This document shows positions 9,392-18,983 of a stretch of 64,000 nt of DNA, piece by piece. Location of the stretch: positions 62,001 through 126,000 of the forward strand of contig JAOKVV010000001.1 in assembly GCA_028336925.1 (NCBI GenBank), written 5' to 3'. The notes under the pieces are model-generated. The model ran no database searches, had not been told where the DNA came from, and worked only from the letters and a program-made list of their open reading frames with translations. The position numbers were made by a program, and so were the translations under genes. Position 1 is the stretch's first letter; each line of letters begins with the position of its first letter. Origin of the DNA: Vicingaceae bacterium. Lineage in GTDB: Bacteria; Bacteroidota; Bacteroidia; Flavobacteriales_E; Vicingaceae.

Positions 9392-11911
9392 ATGATTATG
9401 AAGAAAATTTTACTGTCCGCACTGCTTGTTGCAGGTGCGCTTTTTACAAATCAGTTAAATGCACAATGCACCGACTTATTTTTCTCTGAATATATAGAGG
9501 GAAGCAGCAGCAATAAAGCAATTGAAATCTATAATCCTACCAATTCTAAGATTGGATTGGATAATTACGAAGTAAGACTTTATAGTAATGGGTCCTCATC
9601 TGCAGGAACTACATTAGCATTTGCTTCTACAGATTCTATTGGGGCATATGATGTTTATGTAATTACTAATGGGAGCGCATCGCTTACAGGAATTACTAGC
9701 AATTAGGACGTTACATCGGGTGTTATCAACTATAACGGTGATGATGCAATCGAGTTATATAAAATATCAACTACAAGAAGTATTGATATTATAGGAGTTA
9801 TTGGAACTGATCCAGGTTCTAGTTGGTCGGTAACAGGTACCAATTCAACTTCGGGTTCTACCAAAGATAATACGATTGTAAGAGACCCATCAATTCAGCA
9901 AGGGCAAACTAACTGGGCGATAGGTGCTACAGAATGGATGGTATTTGCTCAAGACATGGATGATTCCTTAGGTACTCATATTGCAGCTTGCCCTGTGGTT
10001 GTATCTCCAGCTACTTCTTTTTCGGTAACCAACACCACTTGTAATGCAGGTGCTGATGGAGCAATAGATTTAACAGTAACTGGCGGAACAGCTCCATATA
10101 CTTATTCATGGAATAATGCAGCAACTACTGCTGCTATCACAGGTTTAGCAGCAGGTACTTATTCAGTTACTATTACTGATATAAACAATTGTACAAGCAT
10201 ATCTTCTGCAACAGTAATTGAGCCTTCTGTATTGGTTGCTAGTGTTGTAGTAGATACGAATGTAACTTGTAATGGTTTATCTAACGGAGGATTAATGGCA
10301 TCTGCAACAGGTGGAACAAGCCCTTACACATATGTTTGGTCAAATGCGGCAACTACTGCTGCAATTACAGGAATATCAGCAGGAACTTATTCAGTTACGA
10401 TTACTGATTTCAATAATTGCACTGCAACTAGTTCGGGAGCAATTACAGAGCCCTCAACTTTATCTTTATCAAATGTAGCAACCAATGTAACTACAAACGG
10501 AGGTGCAGATGGAGCAATTGATTTGACTGTTTCAGGTGGAACTAATCCATATACTTTTAATTGGAGTAATGCTGCTACGACAGAAGACATTACAAATTTA
10601 ACTGCTGGAACTTATTCAGTAACTGTTACAGATATTAATTTATGTTCAGCTACTGCTAGTGTCGTTATCACTCAACCTGCAGGACCTTTAGCTAGTCTTA
10701 CTATAACAGAAATTAATTATAACGGTCCTGAAGCAGGAGTAGATTCTACTGAGTTTATTGAATTTGTAAACACAGGATCTTCACCTGTAGATTTAACAGG
10801 TTATAGCTTTGTGGAAGGTGTTACACACTCGTTTACGAGTGGTTCTATTGCTGCTGGTCAGTACATGGTTATTGCTTTTGATTCATCAGGGTTTAGAAAC
10901 ACGTTCGGATTTAATGCTGACTTTATCTGGAATTCAGGTGGACTAAGTAATGGTGGTGAAGATATTACACTAGTAGATAACTTTAATAGAACAGTAGATT
11001 CAGTTAATTTTGATGATGCTGCACCGTGGCCTTTAGGTTTTGGAGCAGGTCAGCCAGATGGTGGGGGTGCTTCTTTGGTATTATGTGATTCTACTGCTGA
11101 TAATAATGTAGGTTCAAATTGGTTTGCTGCTACATCTCCAGTTGCAGGTCAGATTATAAATGGATTACAAGTTTTTGCTAACCCAGGGATTGGTGCTCCA
11201 TGCATCGTTTCTTTAGCTGCTGCAATTACAGTAGACTCTAATGTAACATGTAGCGGATTATCTGACGGAGGATTAACTGTAAATGTAACAAGTGGATCAA
11301 CTCCAATTTCATACGTATGGAGTAATGCAGCTGCTACTGCATCTATTACAGGATTGGTCGCAGGAACTTATACCGTGACAATTACAGATGGTAATTCAGC
11401 TACATTAGTTGATAGCGCTGTTATTACTGAACCTGCTCCTATATCATTCACAACTGTTATCGTGGATCAGACTTCATTAGGAAATGATGGTTCAATTGAT
11501 TTAACTGTTTCAGGTGGAACTCCTGGTTATACTTTCTTATGGGCTACAGCAGACACTACAGAAGATATTTCAGGATTGAATGCAGGAGTTTATACAGTTA
11601 TTATTACAGATACCAACAACTGTGTATTCACAGACTCTGTAACAGTAGGATTAAGCATCGGTATTCAAGAAGCAACGCTTCAGAATAACTTATTAATCTA
11701 TCCAAACCCTTCAAACGGTGTATTTACAATTGAAACAATTGCTCAATATGACGAAATTAGAATCTTAGATATTACTGGGAAAGTGGTATTTATGACAGAA
11801 GAATACACATTGAGAAATGAGATTGATTTAACTAGCCAACAAAGAGGAATCTACTTTATCTCTATCCAAGGTGAAAGCGGAAGAGTAGTGAAGAAAGTTA
11901 TCGTTAACTAG
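9392..11911 (+). pseudogene. T9SS-exported lamin-tail/SprB-repeat surface protein, interrupted by an in-frame TAG
   Basis: One continuous reading frame of 839 codons plus stop has a single amber codon at 9704-9706 (codon 105). The sequence after it (VTSGVINYNGDDAIELYK) carries on the same extracellular domain that begins at residue 25, with no frame change. Order: signal peptide (best start the second ATG at 9398), lamin-tail-like domain with the stop inside it, three SprB-type repeats, a second lamin-tail domain (TEINYNGPEAGVDSTEFIEF), two more SprB repeats, and a T9SS type-A C-terminal domain (LLIYPNPSNG ... GKVVF ... RGIYFISI ... KVIVN). Intact, it would be a large secreted adhesin-like protein. 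As written only a 104-residue stub is made, unless the TAG is a sequence error or is read through. Confidence 0.85.
10016..10680 (+). repeat. Three tandem SprB-type repeats within the surface-protein gene
   Basis: Three copies of about 74 codons share the pattern V(T/D)CNG-(G/S)-DG-I-L-V-GGT-PYTY-WSNAATT--I--L-AGTYSVTITD-N-C. This is the SprB repeat known from Flavobacterium gliding adhesins. Two further, more diverged copies lie at about 11218-11649 of the same gene, after the second lamin-tail domain. Confidence 0.8.
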
Positions 11912-11930
11912 ATTCAACTTCTATAAAATA

Positions 11931-11965
11931 AAAAAGCCCTTTGCTCAACGAGCAAAGGGCTTTTT
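11931..11965 (+). terminator. Strong intrinsic terminator after the surface-protein gene
   Basis: AAAAAGCCCTTTGCT (11931-11945) and AGCAAAGGGCTTTTT (11951-11965) form a perfect 15-base-pair stem around a CAACG loop and end in a T-run. The A-run on the other side makes it potentially bidirectional. It sits 20 bases past the stop of the rightward gene and also faces the end of the leftward VWA gene. Confidence 0.9.
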
Positions 11966-12120
11966 GTGGGTTAAACATTCCTTTATAATAGTTATTTAGG
12001 AATCGGTTCGCACGGTCGCATTCGTCCATGTCTATTTTTTATGAGGACTTGCAGTACTTGATGAAAGTCCCTGAAAAGAAATTAAGAGATTGACTCATTA
12101 AACCAATAACAATTCAACTC

Positions 12121-13365
12121 CTACTCACCCAAAGTCGATTGCTCTTTCACTCTATTCAGCAATGCACCAATATCAGAAAAGGAATCCAACTTTAAATAGC
12201 TTCCATTACCACTTTTGGCAATTTCTTTTAGGTTTTTCTCTGTCCATCGTTCATTTTTAATGCCTACAGTGGTAATGTAAATGCCCTTATCAGCTCCTTC
12301 TTGGATCATTCTTGGTGTACGTTCGTTCTTTTCCCCGATAATAAAAGCACCATCCGTCACCAAATAAATCTGATTATTTCCGCCTTCTATAAATGATTCA
12401 TTCGCCACTTCATAGGCTTTAATAAGCCCTTTATTACCCGCCGTAAATCCACTTGCCAATACACTGTCTATATTGTCTCTAATTAGCTGTTTATTATCTG
12501 CCGTGGTAGAGGGTAATACTATTTTTGCTTCATTTTTATAGGTAACTATCGCTATTTTATCAATATCTCTAAGGGGTGTAAGTAATTCTATAATAGCACT
12601 TTTTAGTAATTCTAACTTATCATTTTTCCCCATCGACATAGAGGCATCTATCAGGAAAATAATGTTGTTGGGTTTAAACTCATTTCTAGAAAGCTCATTT
12701 GGTTTAGTAGAAGTCGGGATGACCAATGGTTCAGGGTCAATTGCTTCTACTTCAGCAATAATAACTTTTGGCTCTCCTTTGACTTCTATTGCTAAAGGCG
12801 GAATTATTTCTTTTGGCATTTTTACAGGAGTTACTTCAGCTAGTATTTCTTCTTTTACAACTTCAGTTTCTACGGTATTGTTTGGCAATAAATTAACAAA
12901 TTGTCTTTTTATCTCCGCTTTATCTTGTCGTAAATCAGTAACTGTTGGTCTGGCGTAAGTTTCTCTGTTATTAAAATCAGGGCACGCTTGAAGCAGGTTT
13001 TTTGGAACCGTCAGAATTTCTCCTTTTATGGTAATGGAAATTGGCTCTGTGTTGGAGCTAAAATAAAGGTTCACTTCTTCAGAAAATTTACCTTTTTTCT
13101 TAGGCCGATATTTTAATCGAACTATTTGTGCTTCATTTTCTTGAAAGGTTTTGGAAGTATATTTTACCTCAAAACTATTCGTATGCTCTATTCGGAGTAA
13201 AAATACTTTTTGTCCACTATTATTGGTAATGTTGAGGTCTAGTACTTCTTCATTGAGTTGATCTATCTCTCCCAAATCAAATTCTGTGGGGGTTATCATT
13301 GTTTGTGCAGGCAAAAACAATGAAATCGAGATAAGTAAAAAGATAAATATATATTTCATGAACAT
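12121..13365 (-). CDS. Secreted protein with DUF1573/ASH-like domain and von Willebrand A domain
   Basis: A 414-residue protein. A signal peptide ends at LPAQ; ATG codons two apart at 13365 and 13359 are both possible starts. Residues about 25-120 form an Ig-like DUF1573/ASH-type domain (TPTEFDLGEIDQLNEEVLDL ... ITIKGEI). A low-complexity linker rich in Glu, Pro and Val follows. The C-terminal 180 residues are a VWA domain with the MIDAS metal motif DASMSMG and LVTDGAF. VWA domains bind proteins through a metal ion. No C-terminal sorting domain is evident, so it may act in the periplasm. Function is unknown. It lies just downstream of the M43 protease gene's terminator and probably has its own promoter. 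Confidence 0.8.
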   Translation of the reverse strand: MFMKYIFIFLLISISLFLPAQTMITPTEFDLGEIDQLNEEVLDLNITNNSGQKVFLLRIEHTNSFEVKYTSKTFQENEAQIVRLKYRPKKKGKFSEEVNLYFSSNTEPISITIKGEILTVPKNLLQACPDFNNRETYARPTVTDLRQDKAEIKRQFVNLLPNNTVETEVVKEEILAEVTPVKMPKEIIPPLAIEVKGEPKVIIAEVEAIDPEPLVIPTSTKPNELSRNEFKPNNIIFLIDASMSMGKNDKLELLKSAIIELLTPLRDIDKIAIVTYKNEAKIVLPSTTADNKQLIRDNIDSVLASGFTAGNKGLIKAYEVANESFIEGGNNQIYLVTDGAFIIGEKNERTPRMIQEGADKGIYITTVGIKNERWTEKNLKEIAKSGNGSYLKLDSFSDIGALLNRVKEQSTLGE

Positions 13366-13387
13366 GCGTAGTCAAAATTTAGGCCAA

Positions 13388-13413
13388 AAAAAGGGAGTTG
13401 CAACTCCCTTTTT
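13388..13413 (-). terminator. Intrinsic terminator of the M43 metalloprotease gene
   Basis: AAAAAGGGAGTTG (13388-13400) followed immediately by its exact reverse complement (13401-13413) makes a perfect 26-base palindrome. It lies 3 bases past the leftward stop codon at 13417 and ends in a T-run on either strand. It separates the M43 gene from the VWA gene. Confidence 0.85.
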
Positions 13414-13416
13414 AAG

Positions 13417-16353
13417 TTATTGAATAATCAGCTTTTCTGTAATCGAACTCTCGGAGTTAGTAACTCTAATGAAATAGATTCCATCATTTAATAAATTATC
13501 GTCATTAAAGAAAGTGTATAATCGCCCATCAATGATATTTACTTTTTTAGTAAAAACCAATCTACCATTTACATCAAAAATATCTACTTGTCCTTGCTCG
13601 TTCAATTCTTTATTTATAGAATTAAATTGTATAAAAGTTCGTTGATTACTATTCGGATTAGGATAAATTGTTAATTGTGCACCATTTAGCGTTGTATTGT
13701 CAATAAATGAATTAACAATTTGATTATCAGGTCTGATGGTTATGGTGCAAGCATTTCCATATCCAACCCATTGACCATCTGTAAAAACATCTACATCAAC
13801 AACGTAAGTCGCTCCTTTTTGAATACCAGGAATACCTGCTAAATATATTCGTTGATTTGTTGTTTCTCTAACGAAGCTATTCACTCCAGGTCCATCAAAA
13901 CGAATTCTATAATTTGTAGCCCCGCTTTTCTGATAATATTGAATAAATGAATACCTTTCATGCATATTAGTTGCTCCGCAATACTGCGGATGCAAAGTAG
14001 ATTGAGATGCAGATAAATTCATCGTTGTAAATGAGCAGCTCGTTCCGTATCCAATCCAAGCACCATCAATAAATGCATCCACATCTACAGTGTAGCTTGA
14101 TCCGTATAGCATTCCTGAAACGCCATTAAGATATACTCTCTTATTAATTGTTGTTATTTCAACATTGGTTACACCTGGTCCGTTGAAACGAACTCTATAG
14201 TTTGTCGCTGCTCTATTTTGGTAATATTGAACAAATCCGAGTTTGTGATTAATATTTGATGTTCCGCAATATTGAGGATGTAATTTTACATCTACGCTCG
14301 ACAATGGTTTCGTAGCGATGTTACAAATGGAACCATAACTTCTCCATGCGCCTCTGACAAAAGCGGCAACTTCAACGCTGTAAGTTTCACCATACCTCAT
14401 TCCATTTACTTGAGATAAATAAAGTCGATTATTTGGAGTTGTTACTTCAATATTAGAAACTCCAACTCCATTAAACCTTAATCGGTAGTTTGATGCATCG
14501 TTTCTGGTGTAGAATTTGATAAAACCCATCTTGTGATCTATTTGAGTAATACCACAAAATTTAGGATGAAGCGTTAAATCAAGTCCTGATAAGTCTTCAG
14601 TTGTAATTGAACAAGCTAGGTCATAATTTGTCCATGTGCCATTGATTAAAGCAGCAACATCAACTTGATAGGTTTGGTTAGAGGCTAAATTGCTTAGGCT
14701 ACCAAGGTACAATCTATTAGAAGTTCTTATTACCTCTTCATTTGTTAAAGAGCCGCCATTAAACCTAAATCTATAACTAGTTGCCCCTGCTAATGGTTTT
14801 GCCTGAATCATTCCCATACTAAGGTCTAGATCTGTTTCTCCGCATGAACTAGGGTGAAGGTTTGTAGTAACAACATTCCCATTTGAAGAAGAGCTAATAA
14901 CAATTTCGTAATCCTCTGCTTGTCCTGTATTTGGATTATAGCATGGGCCTGATATATTTTCTACAAAAAAGTCACTAATAACTCTTAATCTTAAAGGAGT
15001 TCCTGTGATAACGCCCGAAGAAGGAATTGAGATATTACCTGTATGGGTTCTTGCTTGATTTGATGAAAACACTTCCTCTCCTAAATCTGATAAATCTCCG
15101 TTGTTATTGTAATCAATGTAAACTTTAACATCTTCATCGTTTGAATTACCAGTAATAACGTTTATGGGGTAACTGTCACCCGAGGTAACGGAAATAGATT
15201 GTAGTTTTGAATTATCCACAAAGCCTCCATCATTTACTGCACCGCTAGAAACTACAGTTATATTATTCAGAGAAAAGGAGGTGATCCCGATTCCAAAATT
15301 GTTCGATAAGTTGGTGGTTATAGGAGTACATACTGCATTTTTTGCATAAGATGCAGGTACAGTAGCCCCTTTAGAAGAAAGCAAGGCAGGTCTGCTGACG
15401 CTTAATGCAGCCCTCATTCTGTCTTTCTGTCCTGTTGTAAAATTTAAGGCACAAGATTGGTTGGAGTAGTTCATGAAGTTAGAGGTAACCCCATCAATGC
15501 TATTACCTGTGCAAGAATTTACTCCAGTTGGGCAATTACTTGATGCTCTAATATGAGGATCTGTATCACTTACCTCGTCTCCATTGCCTGTTGGACAAGT
15601 CGTACCGTTTACATCTCCTTGGAAGGTGTGATATAAATTTAAGCCATGACCTAACTCATGAACAAAAGTTCTACTTTGGTTATTCCATGAGTTAACTGTT
15701 CCTATACTCCCGAAACAAGTATTCATAATTATAGTGCCATCAATGCTTGGACTCGCTCCAGGAAAATAAGCATAACCTTGGATTCCAAATCCTCCATTAT
15801 TATCATCAATCTCTGAGATTACCCAAACATTATAATAATGAGTATTTGGCCAAACACTTAAAGCTTTAATATCTGCTTCTGGTGCACCATCTGAATTATT
15901 TGCGTTTATTCCTTTTGTAGCGTAATTAGGAACAACGCTTCCATTAATTCTATTAATTCCTGTTGACGGGTTTCCATTTGGATCTCTCTTGGCTAAAACA
16001 AATTCAATTTCAGTATCTACACTAGTCCCATGAAGATTAGAGTACCGAGCATTCAAGGTGTCCATTGCTGAGAATACTTGAGCATCTGAAATATTATTAC
16101 CCACCCCAATAGCTTCGCCTATGTGAATAATATGAACTACGATAGGAATTGTAATTTTTGATCCTGATTTGTTTTGATTGGAATTTAGATAGTTTTTTAT
16201 CGCTGACTTGTTTGCATTAAATTTTATTGCATAGTTGGGGTTACTAATTAATAATTTTTCATGCATTTGATCTGTAGCGCAAAGTTCAGTTGTTTGAGCT
16301 TTGATAGATAGTAGGAAAATAAAAAGGAGCGAGAAAAGTAGGGTTTTTTTCAT
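13417..16353 (-). CDS. Secreted M43 (pappalysin-type) metalloprotease with GEVED domain, four-fold repeat and T9SS C-terminal domain
   Basis: A 978-residue secreted protease. Residues 1-19 are a signal peptide. The catalytic domain carries HELGHGLNLYH (H232, E233, H236, H242) and the Met-turn region SNFMNYSNQSC, which define the M43 metzincins. Residue 239 is Asn rather than the usual metzincin Gly, a change I believe is common in Bacteroidota M43 enzymes. A GEVED-type domain follows (VYIDYNNNGDLSDLGEEVF ... QAEDYEIVI, about 395-490). Then come four copies of a ~93-residue unit (about 499-872), and a T9SS C-terminal domain (LTIYPNPNSN ... GRLVFTKK ... GIYFIRV). It has its own -7 box and a terminator, so it is monocistronic. 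It probably degrades extracellular protein. Confidence 0.9.
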   Translation of the reverse strand: MKKTLLFSLLFIFLLSIKAQTTELCATDQMHEKLLISNPNYAIKFNANKSAIKNYLNSNQNKSGSKITIPIVVHIIHIGEAIGVGNNISDAQVFSAMDTLNARYSNLHGTSVDTEIEFVLAKRDPNGNPSTGINRINGSVVPNYATKGINANNSDGAPEADIKALSVWPNTHYYNVWVISEIDDNNGGFGIQGYAYFPGASPSIDGTIIMNTCFGSIGTVNSWNNQSRTFVHELGHGLNLYHTFQGDVNGTTCPTGNGDEVSDTDPHIRASSNCPTGVNSCTGNSIDGVTSNFMNYSNQSCALNFTTGQKDRMRAALSVSRPALLSSKGATVPASYAKNAVCTPITTNLSNNFGIGITSFSLNNITVVSSGAVNDGGFVDNSKLQSISVTSGDSYPINVITGNSNDEDVKVYIDYNNNGDLSDLGEEVFSSNQARTHTGNISIPSSGVITGTPLRLRVISDFFVENISGPCYNPNTGQAEDYEIVISSSSNGNVVTTNLHPSSCGETDLDLSMGMIQAKPLAGATSYRFRFNGGSLTNEEVIRTSNRLYLGSLSNLASNQTYQVDVAALINGTWTNYDLACSITTEDLSGLDLTLHPKFCGITQIDHKMGFIKFYTRNDASNYRLRFNGVGVSNIEVTTPNNRLYLSQVNGMRYGETYSVEVAAFVRGAWRSYGSICNIATKPLSSVDVKLHPQYCGTSNINHKLGFVQYYQNRAATNYRVRFNGPGVTNVEITTINKRVYLNGVSGMLYGSSYTVDVDAFIDGAWIGYGTSCSFTTMNLSASQSTLHPQYCGATNMHERYSFIQYYQKSGATNYRIRFDGPGVNSFVRETTNQRIYLAGIPGIQKGATYVVDVDVFTDGQWVGYGNACTITIRPDNQIVNSFIDNTTLNGAQLTIYPNPNSNQRTFIQFNSINKELNEQGQVDIFDVNGRLVFTKKVNIIDGRLYTFFNDDNLLNDGIYFIRVTNSESSITEKLIIQ
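13733..14862 (-). repeat. Four tandem ~93-residue repeats in the M43 protease gene
   Basis: Each unit begins LHPxxCG and contains the blocks NYR-RF-G-GV, NRLYL, Y-V-V-AF--G-W and YG--C-I. Two invariant Cys (start and end) suggest one disulfide per unit. The last three copies are closest to each other; the first is most diverged. I do not know a named family for the unit, but the pattern looks like a small beta-sandwich. Confidence 0.7.
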
Positions 16354-16381
16354 CGTACTATTTTTAAGGGTTTAGTTTCTT

Positions 16382-16389
16382 CAAAGTTA
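16382..16389 (-). promoter_or_regulatory. -7 box for the M43 protease gene
   Basis: On the minus strand the sequence reads TAACTTTG, an exact TAnnTTTG. It predicts a start near 16375 and a leader of about 22 bases to the ATG at 16353. No convincing TTG is seen at the -33 position, which overlaps the end of the GH3 gene. Confidence 0.45.
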
Positions 16390-16403
16390 AAGATAAAAAA
16401 AAA

Positions 16404-17891
16404 TTAAAGTAATTGATCAGCTATTTTCCGATCATTAGCTAAACGGGGTAATTTGTTTTGTCCGCCTAGTTTCCCAATAGATTTCATGTAATCCTGAAAA
16501 GCGCTTTTTTTCACTGCATTAATTTTAAGTGGCTGTAATATGTTTCCGCTAATCAAATCTTTGTAATAACTATTTCTTTTTTGTAATTCTTTATCGAGCT
16601 GTTGGCTAAAGCCTTTCAAATCTGTAGGCTTATCTTGAAATTCTATAAACCATTCGTGAAAGGGCAATTCTCCTTCTGGCGGATTTACTTGTGGAGCTAA
16701 ATGAAAATCATTGATGGTAGCCTGCTGATCGGTACATGTTACTTGCATCGCCGATTCTGCTTCCTCAGCAATTACATGCTCCCCAAATGCAGAGGTAAAA
16801 TGCTTAATTCGACCTGAAACAATTAAGCGATAAGGGCTTAGGCTAGTAAATTTTACGGTGTCGCCAATAGAATAACCCCAGAGGCCTGCATTAGAACTTA
16901 ATATCAATGCATAATTTACATGGAGCTTCACATCTTCTAAGGCAATTCGAGTTGGGTTTTCATCAAAGAATTCATCAGCAGGAATAAACTCATAAAAAAT
17001 ACCTGCATTAACATTGAGAAGCATTCCTTCTGCTACTTGGCTGTCTTGATAGGCAATAAACCCTTCTGAAGCCGGATATAATTCTATGGTATCTACTTTT
17101 TTACCAATTAACTTTTCAAATATAGGCGCATAAGGGCCGTAATTAACGCCACCATAAATAAAGAGGGAAAAGTCAGGGAAAACATCTTTGATGTATTGCT
17201 TGCCTGTTTGCTTCAGTAATCGTTCAAAATACATTTGCACCCAAGGAGGAATTCCACTAATCAGCGACATTCGTTCTTTAGAGGTTTCCTTCACTATAGC
17301 TGCTACTTTTTTTTCCCAATCATCGATGCAATTGGGTTTAAAAGAAGGCATTCTGTTTTTTTGTAAATAATTAGGAACGTGGTGCGCCACTATTCCTGAA
17401 AGCCGACCAGTAGGAATAGCACCAGTTGTATCTAATTCAGGACTTCCTTGTAAAAAAATCATTTTATGATCTACAAATTGCGCTTTACCAGTTTCTGCAA
17501 TGTAGCAGAGAATGGCATTTCGAGCAGCATCGATGTGATTAGAAATTGATTCTTTGGTTATCGGAATATATTTAGTGCCGGAGGTAGTTCCTGAAGTTTT
17601 GCATAAATAGATAGGTTTCCCTTTCCAAAGAACATCGGCAACTCCATCTTTAACTTGGTCTACATAACTTTTTAGTCCTTCATAATCAGTTACAGGAACA
17701 TGCTTTTTAAAGGCTTCATACGTCGTTATTTCACTAAACTGATGATCTTTTCCAAACTGGGTATTTTTTGCTCCACCTATTAACTCTTCTAAGACATTCT
17801 TTTGCGCAACAATAGGGGCATTACTCCACTTTTTTACTTTATTGGCTTCTAATTTTGCAAATGGAATACTTAACCACGACTTTAATCCCAT
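16404..17891 (-). CDS. GH3-family acyl-adenylate-forming enzyme
   Basis: A 495-residue cytosolic protein of the GH3 family, known in plants as amido synthetases that join acyl acids to amino acids through an acyl-adenylate. The ATP-binding motif KTSGTTSGTKYIPIT lies near residue 110. Family blocks YPASEGFI and GYSIGDTVKF and the C-terminal GEHVIAEEAE region are present, so the enzyme looks intact. The bacterial substrate is unknown. The M23 peptidase gene ends 2 bases upstream of this start, so the two are translated from one transcript. The pairing suggests an envelope- or amino-acid-linked role, but that is inference. Confidence 0.85.
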   Translation of the reverse strand: MGLKSWLSIPFAKLEANKVKKWSNAPIVAQKNVLEELIGGAKNTQFGKDHQFSEITTYEAFKKHVPVTDYEGLKSYVDQVKDGVADVLWKGKPIYLCKTSGTTSGTKYIPITKESISNHIDAARNAILCYIAETGKAQFVDHKMIFLQGSPELDTTGAIPTGRLSGIVAHHVPNYLQKNRMPSFKPNCIDDWEKKVAAIVKETSKERMSLISGIPPWVQMYFERLLKQTGKQYIKDVFPDFSLFIYGGVNYGPYAPIFEKLIGKKVDTIELYPASEGFIAYQDSQVAEGMLLNVNAGIFYEFIPADEFFDENPTRIALEDVKLHVNYALILSSNAGLWGYSIGDTVKFTSLSPYRLIVSGRIKHFTSAFGEHVIAEEAESAMQVTCTDQQATINDFHLAPQVNPPEGELPFHEWFIEFQDKPTDLKGFSQQLDKELQKRNSYYKDLISGNILQPLKINAVKKSAFQDYMKSIGKLGGQNKLPRLANDRKIADQLL

Positions 17892-17893
17892 TT

Positions 17894-18766
17894 TTATTTT
17901 AAGTTTAAATACGTTTCAGGGTTTAAGGCAGTTCCTTCATGCCATAATTCGAAATGTAAATGCGGACCATTGGTTAGTTCTCCAGAATTTCCGATAATTG
18001 CTATTGCATCCCCTGCATTAACTCGATCACCAATTTCTTTCATCAACACAGAGTTATGTTTGTAGATAGAGATTAGGTTACTTTCATGCTGCAGACTAAT
18101 AACATGACCGGTTTCTGCTGTCCAACCTGTGAAAATAACAACACCTTTTAGCGTAGCTTTTATAGCTTCGTTTTCAGGTGCTACTATGTCTATACCAAAG
18201 TGGTCTTTTTTGGGTTCAAAGCTCCCTGTTACAACGCCATTCAAGGGAGTAAAAAAATAGGTGCTGCTTAACAGGGCATTGCCCTTATTGGCTTTTTCTG
18301 TGTTGATATTGTATGCATCCTCTTTTTCAACAAAATCTCTAAACAATGAGTCTTCCTTAGAGATTTTTCTCGCATCAGAATCATATTGAGGAGATAGGGT
18401 TATTTCAGAAGTTGAAGTGTCGTTTGGCAATTTACCTTGTATGATTAAAGTTATATTATCCAAATAATGCTGCTTTACACGCAGGTCATTTTCTAGTGAA
18501 TCGACTTTTAAAACCATATTCGTTAGGTTTTGACGTAAGGTAACATCAGTGTAGCCGGGGATAAACTCTCTTAAAGGAGTAAAGGCAATTATTATTGTAA
18601 CTAGGGTAATTAATAATACAGAGCCTGAAATTAATAGTAAAAATACGTTAAGAGGAGATAAACGAAAAGATAGTTTCTCCTCAAAAGTTGTGTCGTTCAA
18701 TATAACAAGCCTAAACTTGTTTTTCAAACGCTTTAAAAGTCGTTTTTTCTTCTTTTCTTCTATCAT
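17894..18766 (-). CDS. Membrane-anchored M23 peptidoglycan endopeptidase
   Basis: A 290-residue protein with a basic cytosolic N-terminus (MIEEKKKKRLLKRLKNK), one membrane helix at about residues 36-58, a coiled-coil linker and a C-terminal LytM domain. The zinc site is complete: HFGID supplies the first His and Asp, and GPHLHFELWH the HxH pair. It should therefore be an active zinc endopeptidase cutting peptidoglycan cross-links in the periplasm. It starts at ATG and is followed 2 bases later by the GH3 gene. It diverges from porW over a 217-base gap in which GATATTTG on the minus strand is a near match to a -7 box. Confidence 0.9.
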   Translation of the reverse strand: MIEEKKKKRLLKRLKNKFRLVILNDTTFEEKLSFRLSPLNVFLLLISGSVLLITLVTIIIAFTPLREFIPGYTDVTLRQNLTNMVLKVDSLENDLRVKQHYLDNITLIIQGKLPNDTSTSEITLSPQYDSDARKISKEDSLFRDFVEKEDAYNINTEKANKGNALLSSTYFFTPLNGVVTGSFEPKKDHFGIDIVAPENEAIKATLKGVVIFTGWTAETGHVISLQHESNLISIYKHNSVLMKEIGDRVNAGDAIAIIGNSGELTNGPHLHFELWHEGTALNPETYLNLK

Positions 18767-18983
18767 TTCATAAATTATTGATACAAATATCTGAATAATT
18801 ACGAGTAATAGAATTGAGGTATATCTTTAAATTAATTAATGCCTAACTATGGATAGGGATATTACCACTTCCAAGCATATAAATAGAACGATTATAATTA
18901 ATTTAGCCAACTTTTGTTGAAAAAGTAATAAAATCGCAGCTGACGAGTTATTATCAACCTAAATGCATTTGGAATTTCTATAA

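Noticed and set aside
9704-9706. TAG as a recoded sense codon (pyrrolysine or general amber suppression)
   Set aside because: No pyl genes or suppressor tRNA are visible and other genes here stop at TAG (for example those ending at 9979-side neighbours such as 11911 and 54453); a point mutation or base-call error is simpler.
10387-10590. Open frame on the minus strand across the SprB repeats
   Set aside because: It mirrors the repeat composition of the plus-strand gene and has no start context or family features.
10016-14862. Regularly spaced repeats that might suggest a CRISPR array
   Set aside because: Periods are about 220 and 280 bases and keep the reading frame; they are protein domain repeats with no short identical repeat/spacer pattern.
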